Shown here: piece after piece, positions 1 through 7,371 of the stretch
Layout of the letters: each line of letters starts with the position of its first letter
Numbering within the stretch: position 1 is the first letter of the stretch
NCBI GenBank assembly: GCA_903915565.1
Contig: CAIWTG010000249.1
Span: 1 to 16,157, forward strand
Source: an uncultured Chloroflexota bacterium
GTDB taxonomy: Bacteria; Chloroflexota; Dehalococcoidia; Dehalococcoidales; RBG-16-60-22
Length of the DNA stretch: 16,157 nt
Reading direction: 5' to 3'
Program-made: the position numbers and the translations under genes
The notes under the pieces: generated by a model
The model's input: only the letters and a program-made list of their open reading frames with translations
The model's database searches: none
Told to the model about the DNA's origin: nothing

Positions 1-414
1 GAGCATCGACTCAATTTTATCTTCATCGCCGGTAATTTCTATCGTCAGGGTATCCGAAGCGACATCAACAATGTTTGCGCGGAAGATATCGGCGATTTCC
101 AGAATTTCACTGCGGGTCGCGGAGGTGGCTTTGACTTTCACCAGCGCCAGCTCCCGGCTGGTGAGTTTTTCGGCAGTGATATCGGATATTTTAACGACGT
201 CAATCAATTTATCCAGTTGCTTGCGAACCTGCTCGACAATGGCGGTGGTGCCGTTAACGATAATGGTCACGCGCGAAAGATGCGGCACCTCGCTGTGACC
301 GACGGCAATACTGTCGATATTAAAACCGCGGCGACGAATCATACTCACCACGCGATTGAGGACGCCGGGTTTATCGTTAACCAGAGCAACTAGGGTGTGT
401 TTCGTCGTTGCCAT
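1..414 (-). CDS. ilvN: Acetolactate synthase small (regulatory) subunit, 3' end cut by window
   Basis: This is the regulatory subunit of acetohydroxyacid synthase, which binds the catalytic IlvB subunit and gives valine feedback control in the cytoplasm. The visible 138 residues start MATTKHTLVALVNDKPGVLN, which is the opening of the N-terminal ACT domain (about residues 4-75). The conserved RRRGFNIDSIAVGHSE stretch follows at about 26-41, and a second, C-terminal ACT-like half begins near residue 85. The start ATG (412-414) has a GAGG Shine-Dalgarno upstream and lies inside the end of ilvB, so the two genes overlap by 25 bp, consistent with translational coupling. The normal family length is about 160-180 residues, so some 25-40 residues lie beyond base 1. 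It is the third gene of ilvD-ilvB-ilvN. Confidence 0.93.
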   Translation of the reverse strand, partial: MATTKHTLVALVNDKPGVLNRVVSMIRRRGFNIDSIAVGHSEVPHLSRVTIIVNGTTAIVEQVRKQLDKLIDVVKISDITAEKLTSRELALVKVKATSATRSEILEIADIFRANIVDVASDTLTIEITGDEDKIESML

Positions 415-2099
415 GAGCTTACCTCTTTCTTCGGCTGGTCGATAAATTCAGTGTTGGACGCCCCGGGTGGCACAAACGGGTAAACGTTTTCTTCCGGCTC
501 CACCATAAAGTTGACCAAAAACGGCCCTTTATGCTTCATCGCCTGGTTAATGGCTGGTCTGATTTCATCGCGTTTGGTCACGTTCAAGCCGGAGATGCAG
601 TATGCCTCGGCTAATTTTACAAAATCGGGGCAGGAAAGCGGGGTGGCAACATAGTTTTTCTTGTATATGAGGTCTTGCCACTGCCTTACGAGTCCCAGGT
701 AGCCGTTATTCATGATAGCAATTTTAACTGCGATATCGTCCTGCACGAGCGTCGCCAGCTCATGGAGAGTCATCTGGAAGCTGCCGTCGCCGTCAATCAG
801 CCAGACCGTTTTTTCCGGCCGCCCTACTTTGGCGCCCATGGCGGCGGGGAGTCCAAAGCCCATCGTGCCCAGGCCGCCGGAGGAGATAAAGCTATCCGGA
901 TTGTCAAAGAAATAGTGCTGCGCCGCCCACATCTGGTGCTGCCCTACGCCGGTAACGACGATGGCATCGCCTTTAGTGGCTTCGTAAATTTCACGGATAA
1001 CGCGTTGCGGCAGGAGTTTATCGCCGTCATTGATAGCCAGCATGGGGTGCTGCTGACGCCATTCGTCCAGCTGCTGCAACCATTCGAGTCGGCTGTTTTT
1101 GTCCACCATTTTTTGCATGGCGTGCAATACGGCATTCACGTCACCGACGATAGGTATATCTACCGGCACGTTCTTGCCGATTTCCGCCGGGTCTAAATCA
1201 ATATGAATTATTTTGGCGTGAGGCGTAAAGCCGCTTATCTTACCGGTAACGCGGTCGTCAAAGCGCATACCGATGGCGATAAGCAGATCACAGTTTTCCA
1301 GAGCCAGATTGGCATAGGCAGTGCCGTGCATGCCCGCCATGCCATAGCTTAAAACATGAGTTTCCGGGAAGGAGCCGATGCCCAGCAATGTAGTAATAAC
1401 CGGTATCTGCGCTTTTTCCGCCAATTCTTTAAGGGCGGCGCTGGCGCCGGATATTATCACGCCCCGGCCGGCGATGATAAGGGGTTTTTTAGCATCATTA
1501 ATCATCTTGGCGGCGTTCTTAAGCTGGGTGGGGTGGCCATGGGTGGGAATCTTATAGCCGGGGAGGTCAACCTTATCAGGATAGTTAAATTCCGCCAAGT
1601 CGGTGAACACGTCTTTGGGTATATCAATCAGCACCGGGCCGGGCCTGCCCGTCCTGGCGATGTAAAAAGCCTCTTTAATGGTTCTTGCCAGATGGGCGGT
1701 ATCCAGCACCACATAGCTGTGCTTGGTGATGGGCAACGTGATGCCGGAGATATCAATCTCCTGGAAAGCGTCCTTGCCGATTTGCGCCCGGACCACCTGG
1801 CCGGTTAAGGCTACCATCGGCACAGAGTCCAGGTAAGCGTTAGCGATGCCGGTGACCAGATTGGTGGCGCCAGGACCGGAGGTTGCCATGCAGACGCCTA
1901 CTTTACCGGTAGCGCGGGCATAGCCGTCGGCGGCGTGAGCGGCGCCCTGCTCGTGGCGGACGAGGATATGGCGGATTTTAGGGTACTGCGGCAGGGTATC
2001 ATAAAATGGCAGTAAAACGCCGCCCGGGAAGCCGAACATGACATCCACGCCCTCGGCGATTAAGCTTTCACATAAAATCTGGGCACCAGTTTTTTTCAT
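390..2099 (-). CDS. ilvB: Acetolactate synthase large (catalytic) subunit
   Basis: Acetohydroxyacid synthase joins two pyruvates to 2-acetolactate, or pyruvate and 2-oxobutyrate to 2-aceto-2-hydroxybutyrate, using thiamine diphosphate, Mg2+ and FAD. This is the first common step of valine, leucine and isoleucine synthesis. The 569 residues have the full three-domain layout: an N-terminal thiamine-binding domain with the catalytic Glu50 in RHEQGAAHAADGYA, a central FAD-type domain (about 190-330, with MRFDDRVTG), and a C-terminal domain with the GDG (437-439) to NN (464-465) cofactor motif. The tryptophan of the inhibitor channel is kept (VRQWQD, about 474). Two positions that are Ala and Pro in the Arabidopsis enzyme are Val here (Val28 and Val103). 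An AGGAG site precedes the ATG. The start is 10 bp after the ilvD stop, and the 3' end overlaps ilvN. Confidence 0.97.
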   Translation of the reverse strand: MKKTGAQILCESLIAEGVDVMFGFPGGVLLPFYDTLPQYPKIRHILVRHEQGAAHAADGYARATGKVGVCMATSGPGATNLVTGIANAYLDSVPMVALTGQVVRAQIGKDAFQEIDISGITLPITKHSYVVLDTAHLARTIKEAFYIARTGRPGPVLIDIPKDVFTDLAEFNYPDKVDLPGYKIPTHGHPTQLKNAAKMINDAKKPLIIAGRGVIISGASAALKELAEKAQIPVITTLLGIGSFPETHVLSYGMAGMHGTAYANLALENCDLLIAIGMRFDDRVTGKISGFTPHAKIIHIDLDPAEIGKNVPVDIPIVGDVNAVLHAMQKMVDKNSRLEWLQQLDEWRQQHPMLAINDGDKLLPQRVIREIYEATKGDAIVVTGVGQHQMWAAQHYFFDNPDSFISSGGLGTMGFGLPAAMGAKVGRPEKTVWLIDGDGSFQMTLHELATLVQDDIAVKIAIMNNGYLGLVRQWQDLIYKKNYVATPLSCPDFVKLAEAYCISGLNVTKRDEIRPAINQAMKHKGPFLVNFMVEPEENVYPFVPPGASNTEFIDQPKKEVSSWQRRNTP

Positions 2100-2109
2100 A
2101 GGAGGCTCC

Positions 2110-3765
2110 TTATTTCTTAAAAACCGCGCCGGTGCTGGCCGAGGTTACCTTTTCTATATAACGGGCGAGGTAGCCGGTCTTTATCCTCGGCTGGAAGGCC
2201 GGCAGTTTAGCCAGACGGTCGGAGATTTCTTTATCGGACAGTTCCACGTTAAGCTTATGTCCGGGTATATCGATACTTATCATGTCGCCCTCTTTAACAG
2301 CGGCGATGGGACCGCGCTCAGCTGCCTCCGGGGAAACATGGCCGATAGATGCGCCGCGGGTGGCGCCGGAAAAACGTCCGTCGGTAATCAGAGCCACATC
2401 TTTTTCCAGCCCGATGCCGGTAATGAGCGACGTGGGCGTTAACATCTCCCGCATACCAGGTCCGCCCTTGGGTCCTTCATAACGGATTACCAGAACGTCG
2501 CCGGGCTTAATCTTTTTACCCATGATGGCTTTGGTCGCCGCTTCTTCAGAATCAAAGACGCGGGCGGGGCCTTTGTGCACCATCATTTCTTCAGCCACGG
2601 CGGCTTTCTTCACCGCCGCGCCTTCCGGGGCGAGGTTGCCGAAGAGCAATACCAAACCGCCGGTGGGCGAATGAGCAGTTTTCATCGTGCGAATGACTTC
2701 CGGATTAAGGTTCTTCACTCCGACGATGTTTTCACCAATCGTCTTGCCGGTGACAGTTTTACACTTTAGTTTGAGGAGGCTTTTAACCTCGTTCATCACC
2801 GCAGGAATGCCGCCGGCTTTATCCAGCTCTTCAATGTGGTAAGGGCCGGAGGGTCTTAATTTTGTGAGATACGGCGTCCGCTGTCCGATTTCATTAACTG
2901 TTTTCAGGTTAAATGGGATATCCGCCTCGTTGGCAATAGCCATAAGGTGCAGCACAGAGTTGCTGCTGCCCCCCAGCGCCATATCTACCGTAAAAGCGTT
3001 AAAGATGGCGTCGGCAGTGATAATGCTGCGGGGGCGAACATCGTCCTTAAGTAATTTTAAAATTTGTTCTCCGGCTTTTTTAGCCAAAGCGCGGCGGCGG
3101 GTATCCACGGCGGGGATAGTGCCGTTGCCGGGCAAGCCCATGCCCATAACCTCAGTGAGGCAGTTCATGGTGTTGGCGGTGAACATGCCGGCGCAGCTGC
3201 CGCAGCCGGGACAGGCCTGCTGCTCTATTCGCGTTAGTTCAGCTTCGGTTATTTTGCCGGCAGTATAAGCGCCGACGCCTTCAAAGACGGTATTAAGGTC
3301 GATTTTCTTGCCGTCCAGGTTGCCGGCTAACATCGGCCCGCCGCTAACAAAGATAGCGGGCACGTTGAGCCTCAAGGCAGCCATCAGCATGCCGGGGATA
3401 ATTTTATCGCAGTTGGGAATAAAGACTAAAGCGTCAAACGCTTGCGCCTCCGCCATGACTTCTACAGAGTCGGCAATCAACTCGCGGCTGGGCAGGCTGT
3501 ACTTCATGCCGGCGTGATTCATAGCGATGCCGTCGCAAATGGCGATGGTGTTAAACTCAAAAGGAACGCCGCCGGCGGCGCGCACGCCCTCTTTAACCGC
3601 CTCGGCAATCTGGCGCAGGTGGGCATGTCCGGGGACGATATCCGTGTAGCTGTTGACTACACCGATGAACGGTTTGCCGATATCTTCCTTAGTGCATCCA
3701 AGCGCATAGAGGAGGGAGCGGTGGGGGGCTCTTTCGACACCTTTTTTAACAACATCGCTTTTCAT
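2110..3765 (-). CDS. ilvD: Dihydroxy-acid dehydratase
   Basis: This iron-sulfur enzyme dehydrates 2,3-dihydroxyisovalerate and its isoleucine homologue to the 2-oxo acids, the third step of branched-chain amino-acid synthesis. The 551 residues match family length. Visible marks are NSYTDIVPGH (38-47), CDGIAMNHAGMKYSLPSRE (about 77-95), PNCDKIIPGM (117-126) and ACPGCGSCAGMFTANTMNCL (184-203), with Cys119 and Cys191 as likely cluster ligands. RYEGPKGGPGM and ITDGRFSGATRG near the C-terminus carry the family's active-site serine. It has the VPGH sequence seen in the E. coli enzyme rather than the cysteine found there in plant-type enzymes. A GGAG site lies 8 bp before the ATG. It is the first gene of the ilvDBN operon, directly behind a terminator-like hairpin in its own leader. 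Confidence 0.97.
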   Translation of the reverse strand: MKSDVVKKGVERAPHRSLLYALGCTKEDIGKPFIGVVNSYTDIVPGHAHLRQIAEAVKEGVRAAGGVPFEFNTIAICDGIAMNHAGMKYSLPSRELIADSVEVMAEAQAFDALVFIPNCDKIIPGMLMAALRLNVPAIFVSGGPMLAGNLDGKKIDLNTVFEGVGAYTAGKITEAELTRIEQQACPGCGSCAGMFTANTMNCLTEVMGMGLPGNGTIPAVDTRRRALAKKAGEQILKLLKDDVRPRSIITADAIFNAFTVDMALGGSSNSVLHLMAIANEADIPFNLKTVNEIGQRTPYLTKLRPSGPYHIEELDKAGGIPAVMNEVKSLLKLKCKTVTGKTIGENIVGVKNLNPEVIRTMKTAHSPTGGLVLLFGNLAPEGAAVKKAAVAEEMMVHKGPARVFDSEEAATKAIMGKKIKPGDVLVIRYEGPKGGPGMREMLTPTSLITGIGLEKDVALITDGRFSGATRGASIGHVSPEAAERGPIAAVKEGDMISIDIPGHKLNVELSDKEISDRLAKLPAFQPRIKTGYLARYIEKVTSASTGAVFKK

Positions 3766-3780
3766 TTTTCAGTCTCCACT

Positions 3781-3806
3781 AAATAAAAAACCGTCTTTCA
3801 AGACGG
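3781..3806 (-). terminator. Intrinsic terminator in the ilvD leader (possible attenuator)
   Basis: Read leftward, CCGTCT-TGAA-AGACGG is followed at once by TTTTTTATTT, a standard Rho-independent terminator with a 6-7 bp stem and a U-tract. It lies 83 bp after the CoA-transferase stop and ends only a few bases before the ilvD GGAG site. The only good ilvD promoter (3845-3874) is upstream of it. It may end the CoA-transferase transcript, attenuate ilvDBN, or do both. Confidence 0.82.
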
Positions 3807-3844
3807 ACTGGGGGAATAGTATTTTTGTTCGAAGCCCGTATTTA

Positions 3845-3874
3845 AAGATAACATGCGTTTAAGTTTATTGTCAA
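3845..3874 (-). promoter_or_regulatory. Sigma-70-type promoter for ilvDBN
   Basis: On the leftward strand a perfect -35 TTGACA (3869-3874) is followed by an 18-bp spacer and TATCTT (3845-3850, 4 of 6 matches to TATAAT). Transcription would start near 3838, giving a leader of about 70 nt before the ilvD ATG. The leader holds no ATG or GTG before the hairpin, so a leader peptide is unlikely. The position between the CoA-transferase stop and ilvD supports the call. Confidence 0.65.
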
Positions 3875-3888
3875 GCTAAAAACCGTTG

Positions 3889-5235
3889 TTACCCCCACCC
3901 CAACCCTATCGTCCCCTTCGTGATGAAACCGGCTTTGATGGCAGCTTTGGTTAAGTCATCCCGGAAGGCGGGGTGGGCGATAGAGATAAGCGCCTTGGCG
4001 CGCTGCCAGACGCTTAAGCTCTTGAGATTCACCATGCCGTACTCCGTAACAACGTAAGAGACGTCGGCGGCGGGGACGGTGACCATGTCGCCAAGTTCTA
4101 ATGTGGAGACGATGTTGGAAATTTGCTTACCGCCCTGTTCGCGGGAGGCGTGGAGGCAAATAAAAGATTTTCCTCCCCTCGATAGATAAGCCCCGCGGGT
4201 GAACTCTAGCTGGCCGCCGGTACCGCTAATCTGCCGCGTGCCCACCGACTCCGAGCAGACCTGTCCGCGCAAATCCACTCTTAAAGCGCTGTTAATGGCG
4301 ATTTGTTTATCGTTCTTGGCGATGGTATACGGGTCGTTGGTATAGTCCACCGGGAAGCCGGCGAGGGTGTGATTTTTATTCATAAACTTGTAAAGCTTCT
4401 CCGACCCGGCGGCAAAACAGAAGACTGCCTTGCTCTTGTTGAGATTCTTACGCTTGCCCGTCACCACGCCCGCCTCGATAAGCTCCATCATACTATCGTT
4501 TAGCATTTCGCTGTGGATGCCGAGGTCTTTAAGATTGTGTTTTATGAGTAATTTACCGACGACACTGGGAATGGCACCCACGCCAAGCTGTATGGTGGCA
4601 CCGTCTTCTATCTGCTCTGCCAGTAAAGCGGCAATAGCTTTGTCCTCTTTGGTGATAACAGCGGCGGGAAACTCGGGAATCTTATATTCATGGTTTTCAA
4701 CGATATGGTCCACATCTTTAATGTTCACCGCTTCGTCATAGCCGCCAAAGACCCAGGGCATATGCTCGTTGACTTCCAGAACGACTACCTTGGCAACCTC
4801 ACAGGCAGCTTTCTGGCGTGTGACCGCCGCGCCAAAGTTAAAGTTACCCTTATTGTCCATGGGCGTGACTTCAATAAAGGTAATATCCACTTTATCCTTA
4901 AGCCACTGGCGGTACATGCGGGGTCCCTCGCCAAGGCCGAAGGGAATATAAGATGTAGCACCATGCTTGGCATATTCTCGTTCCACCTTGCCGAGGAACC
5001 AGGAGTTGTGGATGAAGTGCTGTTGAGTTGGGTCGGTGCGGGGAATGATGGTATGGGAGTGCTCGGCGCGGATTTTAACGTTCTTAAGTTCTTTAGCGCG
5101 CGCCGCCAGTTTTTCATCAATTAAAGAGGGGAAGCCGCAGATAGCGCCGTAGTCAATCCACATGCCGCTCTTAACGAGTCCGGCGGCTTCTTCGGCAGAG
5201 ATGAGCTTGCGGTGGTAGTCGAGTTTTACTGGCAC
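3889..5235 (-). CDS. Acetyl-CoA hydrolase/transferase family CoA-transferase (4-hydroxybutyrate/butyrate:acetate type)
   Basis: The 448 residues belong to the Cat2/AbfT/But family, which swaps CoA between acyl-CoAs and carboxylates such as acetate, butyrate or 4-hydroxybutyrate. The likely catalytic glutamate, which forms the glutamyl-CoA intermediate, is Glu243 in LGIHSEMLND. QLGVGAIPSVVGKLL precedes it (216-230), and the CoA-site stretch GTGGQLEFTRGAYLSRGGKS is at 338-357. The substrate cannot be read from sequence. The start is GTG (5233-5235), inside the last codons of rpiB (10-bp overlap). The N-terminal YHRKLISAEEAAGLVKSG fits the usual family start, which argues against the downstream Met25. 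The Shine-Dalgarno is weak (GAAGA), so expression may be coupled to rpiB. It is the last gene of the tsaEBDC-rpiB run. In an anaerobe it could serve acetate formation or fatty-acid activation. Confidence 0.88.
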   Translation of the reverse strand: MPVKLDYHRKLISAEEAAGLVKSGMWIDYGAICGFPSLIDEKLAARAKELKNVKIRAEHSHTIIPRTDPTQQHFIHNSWFLGKVEREYAKHGATSYIPFGLGEGPRMYRQWLKDKVDITFIEVTPMDNKGNFNFGAAVTRQKAACEVAKVVVLEVNEHMPWVFGGYDEAVNIKDVDHIVENHEYKIPEFPAAVITKEDKAIAALLAEQIEDGATIQLGVGAIPSVVGKLLIKHNLKDLGIHSEMLNDSMMELIEAGVVTGKRKNLNKSKAVFCFAAGSEKLYKFMNKNHTLAGFPVDYTNDPYTIAKNDKQIAINSALRVDLRGQVCSESVGTRQISGTGGQLEFTRGAYLSRGGKSFICLHASREQGGKQISNIVSTLELGDMVTVPAADVSYVVTEYGMVNLKSLSVWQRAKALISIAHPAFRDDLTKAAIKAGFITKGTIGLGWG

Positions 5236-5672
5236 TGCTTATCTTCAATTTCTTTTATTTTTCTTAAACGGGCATCGTGGCGGCCGCCTTCATATTCAAC
5301 TTTAAGGAATTCCTCAACGATGATCCTGGCTTTGGCGCCGACTTCTTCCGCCGCCAGACAGCAGATTTGCGCGTTATTATGCAGTCGGGCGCGGTGGGCG
5401 GTAAAGACGTCATAGCACTGGGCGGCGCGGATACCCCGCACTTTATTGGCGGCGATGCACATACCGATGCCGGTCCCGCAAATCAGTATCGCCCTATCGA
5501 AGTCGCCTTTAACAATACCCTCAGCCACCTGTACAGCGATATCCGGATAATCTACGACCTCGTCTATCTGGCAGCCGAAGTCGTGAATCTCGTGGCCTAA
5601 CTTATCAATTATCTCGATGACTTGTGTTTTCAGTTCACAGCCCCGGTGGTCATTGCCAACTGCGATACGCAC
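5226..5672 (-). CDS. rpiB: Ribose-5-phosphate isomerase B
   Basis: This cytoplasmic enzyme interconverts ribose-5-phosphate and ribulose-5-phosphate in the pentose phosphate pathway, which feeds the PRPP used by the purine and histidine genes nearby. The 148 residues are family length and show NDHRG (7-11), the DYPD motif (41-44), the catalytic Cys65 in ICGTGIGM with its anion-hole loop, and the ring-opening histidine in RLHNNAQI (His98). The C-terminal YEGGRHDARLRKI is typical. The start is GTG with an excellent AGGAGGG site 4 bp upstream (5677-5683). The gene starts 13 bp after tsaC and overlaps the CoA-transferase by 10 bp. Some family members act on other phosphosugars (LacAB, allose-6-phosphate), but these motifs fit RpiB. 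Confidence 0.95.
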   Translation of the reverse strand: MRIAVGNDHRGCELKTQVIEIIDKLGHEIHDFGCQIDEVVDYPDIAVQVAEGIVKGDFDRAILICGTGIGMCIAANKVRGIRAAQCYDVFTAHRARLHNNAQICCLAAEEVGAKARIIVEEFLKVEYEGGRHDARLRKIKEIEDKQCQ

Positions 5673-5685
5673 AATACCCTCCTAT

Positions 5686-6360
5686 TTACGGCTGATTCTC
5701 TTCCTTGGTGTGATAAAACATATTTACTTCGTCCCGGATATTTACCCAGCCGATGAGTCCCTGGCGGATGAGCTGGGGCGGGGTGACCGAAAGGTCAACA
5801 ATCGTGGAGACCCCACGTATTTTCAGCGGACCCTGGTCGAGTACCAACGCCACCTGCTGCATGTTCTCGCCGAGTTGTGCGGCAACCTCCTCCACGGAAT
5901 AGGTGCCCGGTTTGCCGCTGATGTTGGCGCTGGTGGCAGTCAATGGGAGACCGGTAATTTCCGCCAGTCGCAGAATAATACGATTGGCCGGGATGCGGAT
6001 GCCCACCGAGTTAAGCCCACCCACGAGCATAGACGGTACGATGCCCTTGTTGGGCAGGACAATCGTTAAAGCGCCGGGCAGGTAATGGGCGGCCAGGAAA
6101 TGTGCCGCGTCATTAAAGACGGCGTATTTTTCCGCCTCGGCAACCGAACTAACGGCAATGTGGATGGGGTTGGAAAAAGAACGCCCTTTCAAATGAAAGA
6201 CCTTGGTTAAAGCGCGAGTGTCCAGAGCATTGGCGGTAAAAGCGTAGCCGGTGTCGGTGGGGCAAACGATTACCTCACCTTTGGTTAAGAGTTTGGCGGC
6301 GTGTTCCAGTATTTTTTCATCCGGGTCAGTGGCGTCTACCTTTTCTATCTTCGTCTTCAT
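5686..6360 (-). CDS. tsaC: Threonylcarbamoyl-AMP synthase (TsaC/Sua5/YrdC family)
   Basis: It makes threonylcarbamoyl-AMP from threonine, bicarbonate and ATP, the first step of t6A at position 37 of ANN-decoding tRNAs. The 224 residues from the chosen start are a single YrdC domain. CPTDTGYAFTANA and FHLKGRSFSNPIHIAV form the nucleotide-binding KxR region, followed by LPGALTIVLP, VGIRIPAN and the signature TATSANISGKP. There is no Sua5 C-terminal domain. A frame open to 6450 would add 30 residues, but those overlap tsaD and do not resemble the family. The ATG at 6358-6360 lies 1 bp after the tsaD stop and is preceded by GGGGGA, so it is preferred. It stands between tsaD and rpiB, in one operon with the other t6A genes. 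Confidence 0.93.
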   Translation of the reverse strand: MKTKIEKVDATDPDEKILEHAAKLLTKGEVIVCPTDTGYAFTANALDTRALTKVFHLKGRSFSNPIHIAVSSVAEAEKYAVFNDAAHFLAAHYLPGALTIVLPNKGIVPSMLVGGLNSVGIRIPANRIILRLAEITGLPLTATSANISGKPGTYSVEEVAAQLGENMQQVALVLDQGPLKIRGVSTIVDLSVTPPQLIRQGLIGWVNIRDEVNMFYHTKEENQP

Positions 6361-6361
6361 T

Positions 6362-7369
6362 TTATCCCCCAAGCGGAGTGTTGGGAAACACGTCAAGACG
6401 TAAACCCGACCTTTCGCCCAATAACATTCTAGCGTATCCGGCGGCTGCAATCATAGCGGCATTATCGGTGCAGAGCGATAATTTTGGAAAAAATACTTTA
6501 ATTCCCCTCTTTTTACATGTTTCGGCAAAAACCTCGCGCAGGCGGCTGTTGGCAGAAACGCCGCCGGTAACACCGACGACCTTCGAGCCATGCTCCTCAA
6601 CGGCGCGGAGGGTCTTGGCGACCAGTACGTCCACAATAGCCTCCTGGAAGCTGGCAGCAATATCGGCGAGGGGCAGCATCTCACCATGCGCGATTTTTTC
6701 TTTAAACATATTGATAACGGAGGTTTTAAGTCCGCTAAAGCTAAAGTCCAGTTCTTTGCTCCTTATCATGGGGCGGGGGAAGGTAAAGGCTTTACGGTTG
6801 CCCTGTTTGGAAAGCCGGTCAATGACCGGTCCACCCGGGAAGTCCAACCCCAAAAACTTGGCAACTTTATCAAAAGCCTCGCCGGCGGCATCATCCAGCG
6901 TTGACCCCAGCACTTTGTATTTACAGTTCTTCTTAACCTGCACCAGCATATTATGCCCCCCGGAAACGGTGAGGCAGATGTGGGGGACAGGCAGGTCGGG
7001 GTTGCTTAAGATATTGGCGAAGATATGCCCTTCGATGTGGTGTAAACCAATGAGCGGCAACTGCCTGGCGTAGCTAATGGTCTTGGCCGCCGCCACGCCG
7101 ACCATCAGGCAGCCGATTAAGCCCTGTCGGGAAGTAACGGCGACGGCATCGACATCGTCCAGGGTTTTACCGGCGGTATCCAGAGCCTCTTTAATGACAT
7201 AGCCGATAAGCTCGGTATGGCGTCGGGCGGCAACCTCCGGCACGACGCCGCCGTATTTCTTTAGTAAGTCCAGCTGCGTGGCAATGGCGCTGGAGAGTAT
7301 GGTCTTTCCATCCTCAACCAACGCTGCCGAGGTTTCATCACAGGATGTTTCAATGCCCAATATCAACAT
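6362..7369 (-). CDS. tsaD: tRNA N6-adenosine threonylcarbamoyltransferase subunit TsaD
   Basis: TsaD (Kae1/YgjD) transfers the threonylcarbamoyl group onto A37 of tRNA, working with TsaB and TsaE. The 335 residues are family length. Visible motifs are LGIETSCDETSAALV (4-18), YGGVVPEVAARRH (39-51), the metal-binding HHIEGH (110-115, His111 and His115), VSGGHN (135-140), DDAAGEAFDKVAKFLGL (159-175), LDFSFSGLKTS (207-217), GGVSANSRLR (269-278) and CTDNAAMIA with the metal ligand Asp302. One oddity: the loop normally reading TxGPGLxG reads TSRQGLIG, with Arg81-Gln82 replacing Gly-Pro. Everything else looks intact, so the gene is probably functional. It begins 2 bp after tsaB and ends 1 bp before tsaC. 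Confidence 0.97.
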   Translation of the reverse strand: MLILGIETSCDETSAALVEDGKTILSSAIATQLDLLKKYGGVVPEVAARRHTELIGYVIKEALDTAGKTLDDVDAVAVTSRQGLIGCLMVGVAAAKTISYARQLPLIGLHHIEGHIFANILSNPDLPVPHICLTVSGGHNMLVQVKKNCKYKVLGSTLDDAAGEAFDKVAKFLGLDFPGGPVIDRLSKQGNRKAFTFPRPMIRSKELDFSFSGLKTSVINMFKEKIAHGEMLPLADIAASFQEAIVDVLVAKTLRAVEEHGSKVVGVTGGVSANSRLREVFAETCKKRGIKVFFPKLSLCTDNAAMIAAAGYARMLLGERSGLRLDVFPNTPLGG

Positions 7370-7371
7370 TT

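Noticed and set aside
675..1196. Plus-strand open frame of 173 codons opposite ilvB
   Set aside because: ilvB on the other strand has complete catalytic motifs; the opposite frame has low-complexity composition without recognisable domains.
3781..3874. T-box or other known riboswitch before ilvD
   Set aside because: The leader is only about 70 nt and has no T-box core sequence or multi-stem layout; only the terminator hairpin is visible.
3889..5235. Calling the CoA-transferase a plain acetyl-CoA hydrolase
   Set aside because: The IHSEM glutamate and GGQLEFTRGAYLS region fit the CoA-transferase branch. Substrate choice still cannot be read from sequence.
6361..6450. A longer tsaC reading frame giving 30 extra N-terminal residues
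   Set aside because: The added residues overlap the end of tsaD and do not resemble the family. The ATG at 6360 follows the tsaD stop by 1 bp with a GGGGGA site and gives the normal length.
6378..7073. Long open frame (231 codons) on the plus strand opposite tsaD
   Set aside because: It is a mirror of a conserved gene in a GC-rich frame. The translation shows no family features, and no ribosome-binding site stands out.
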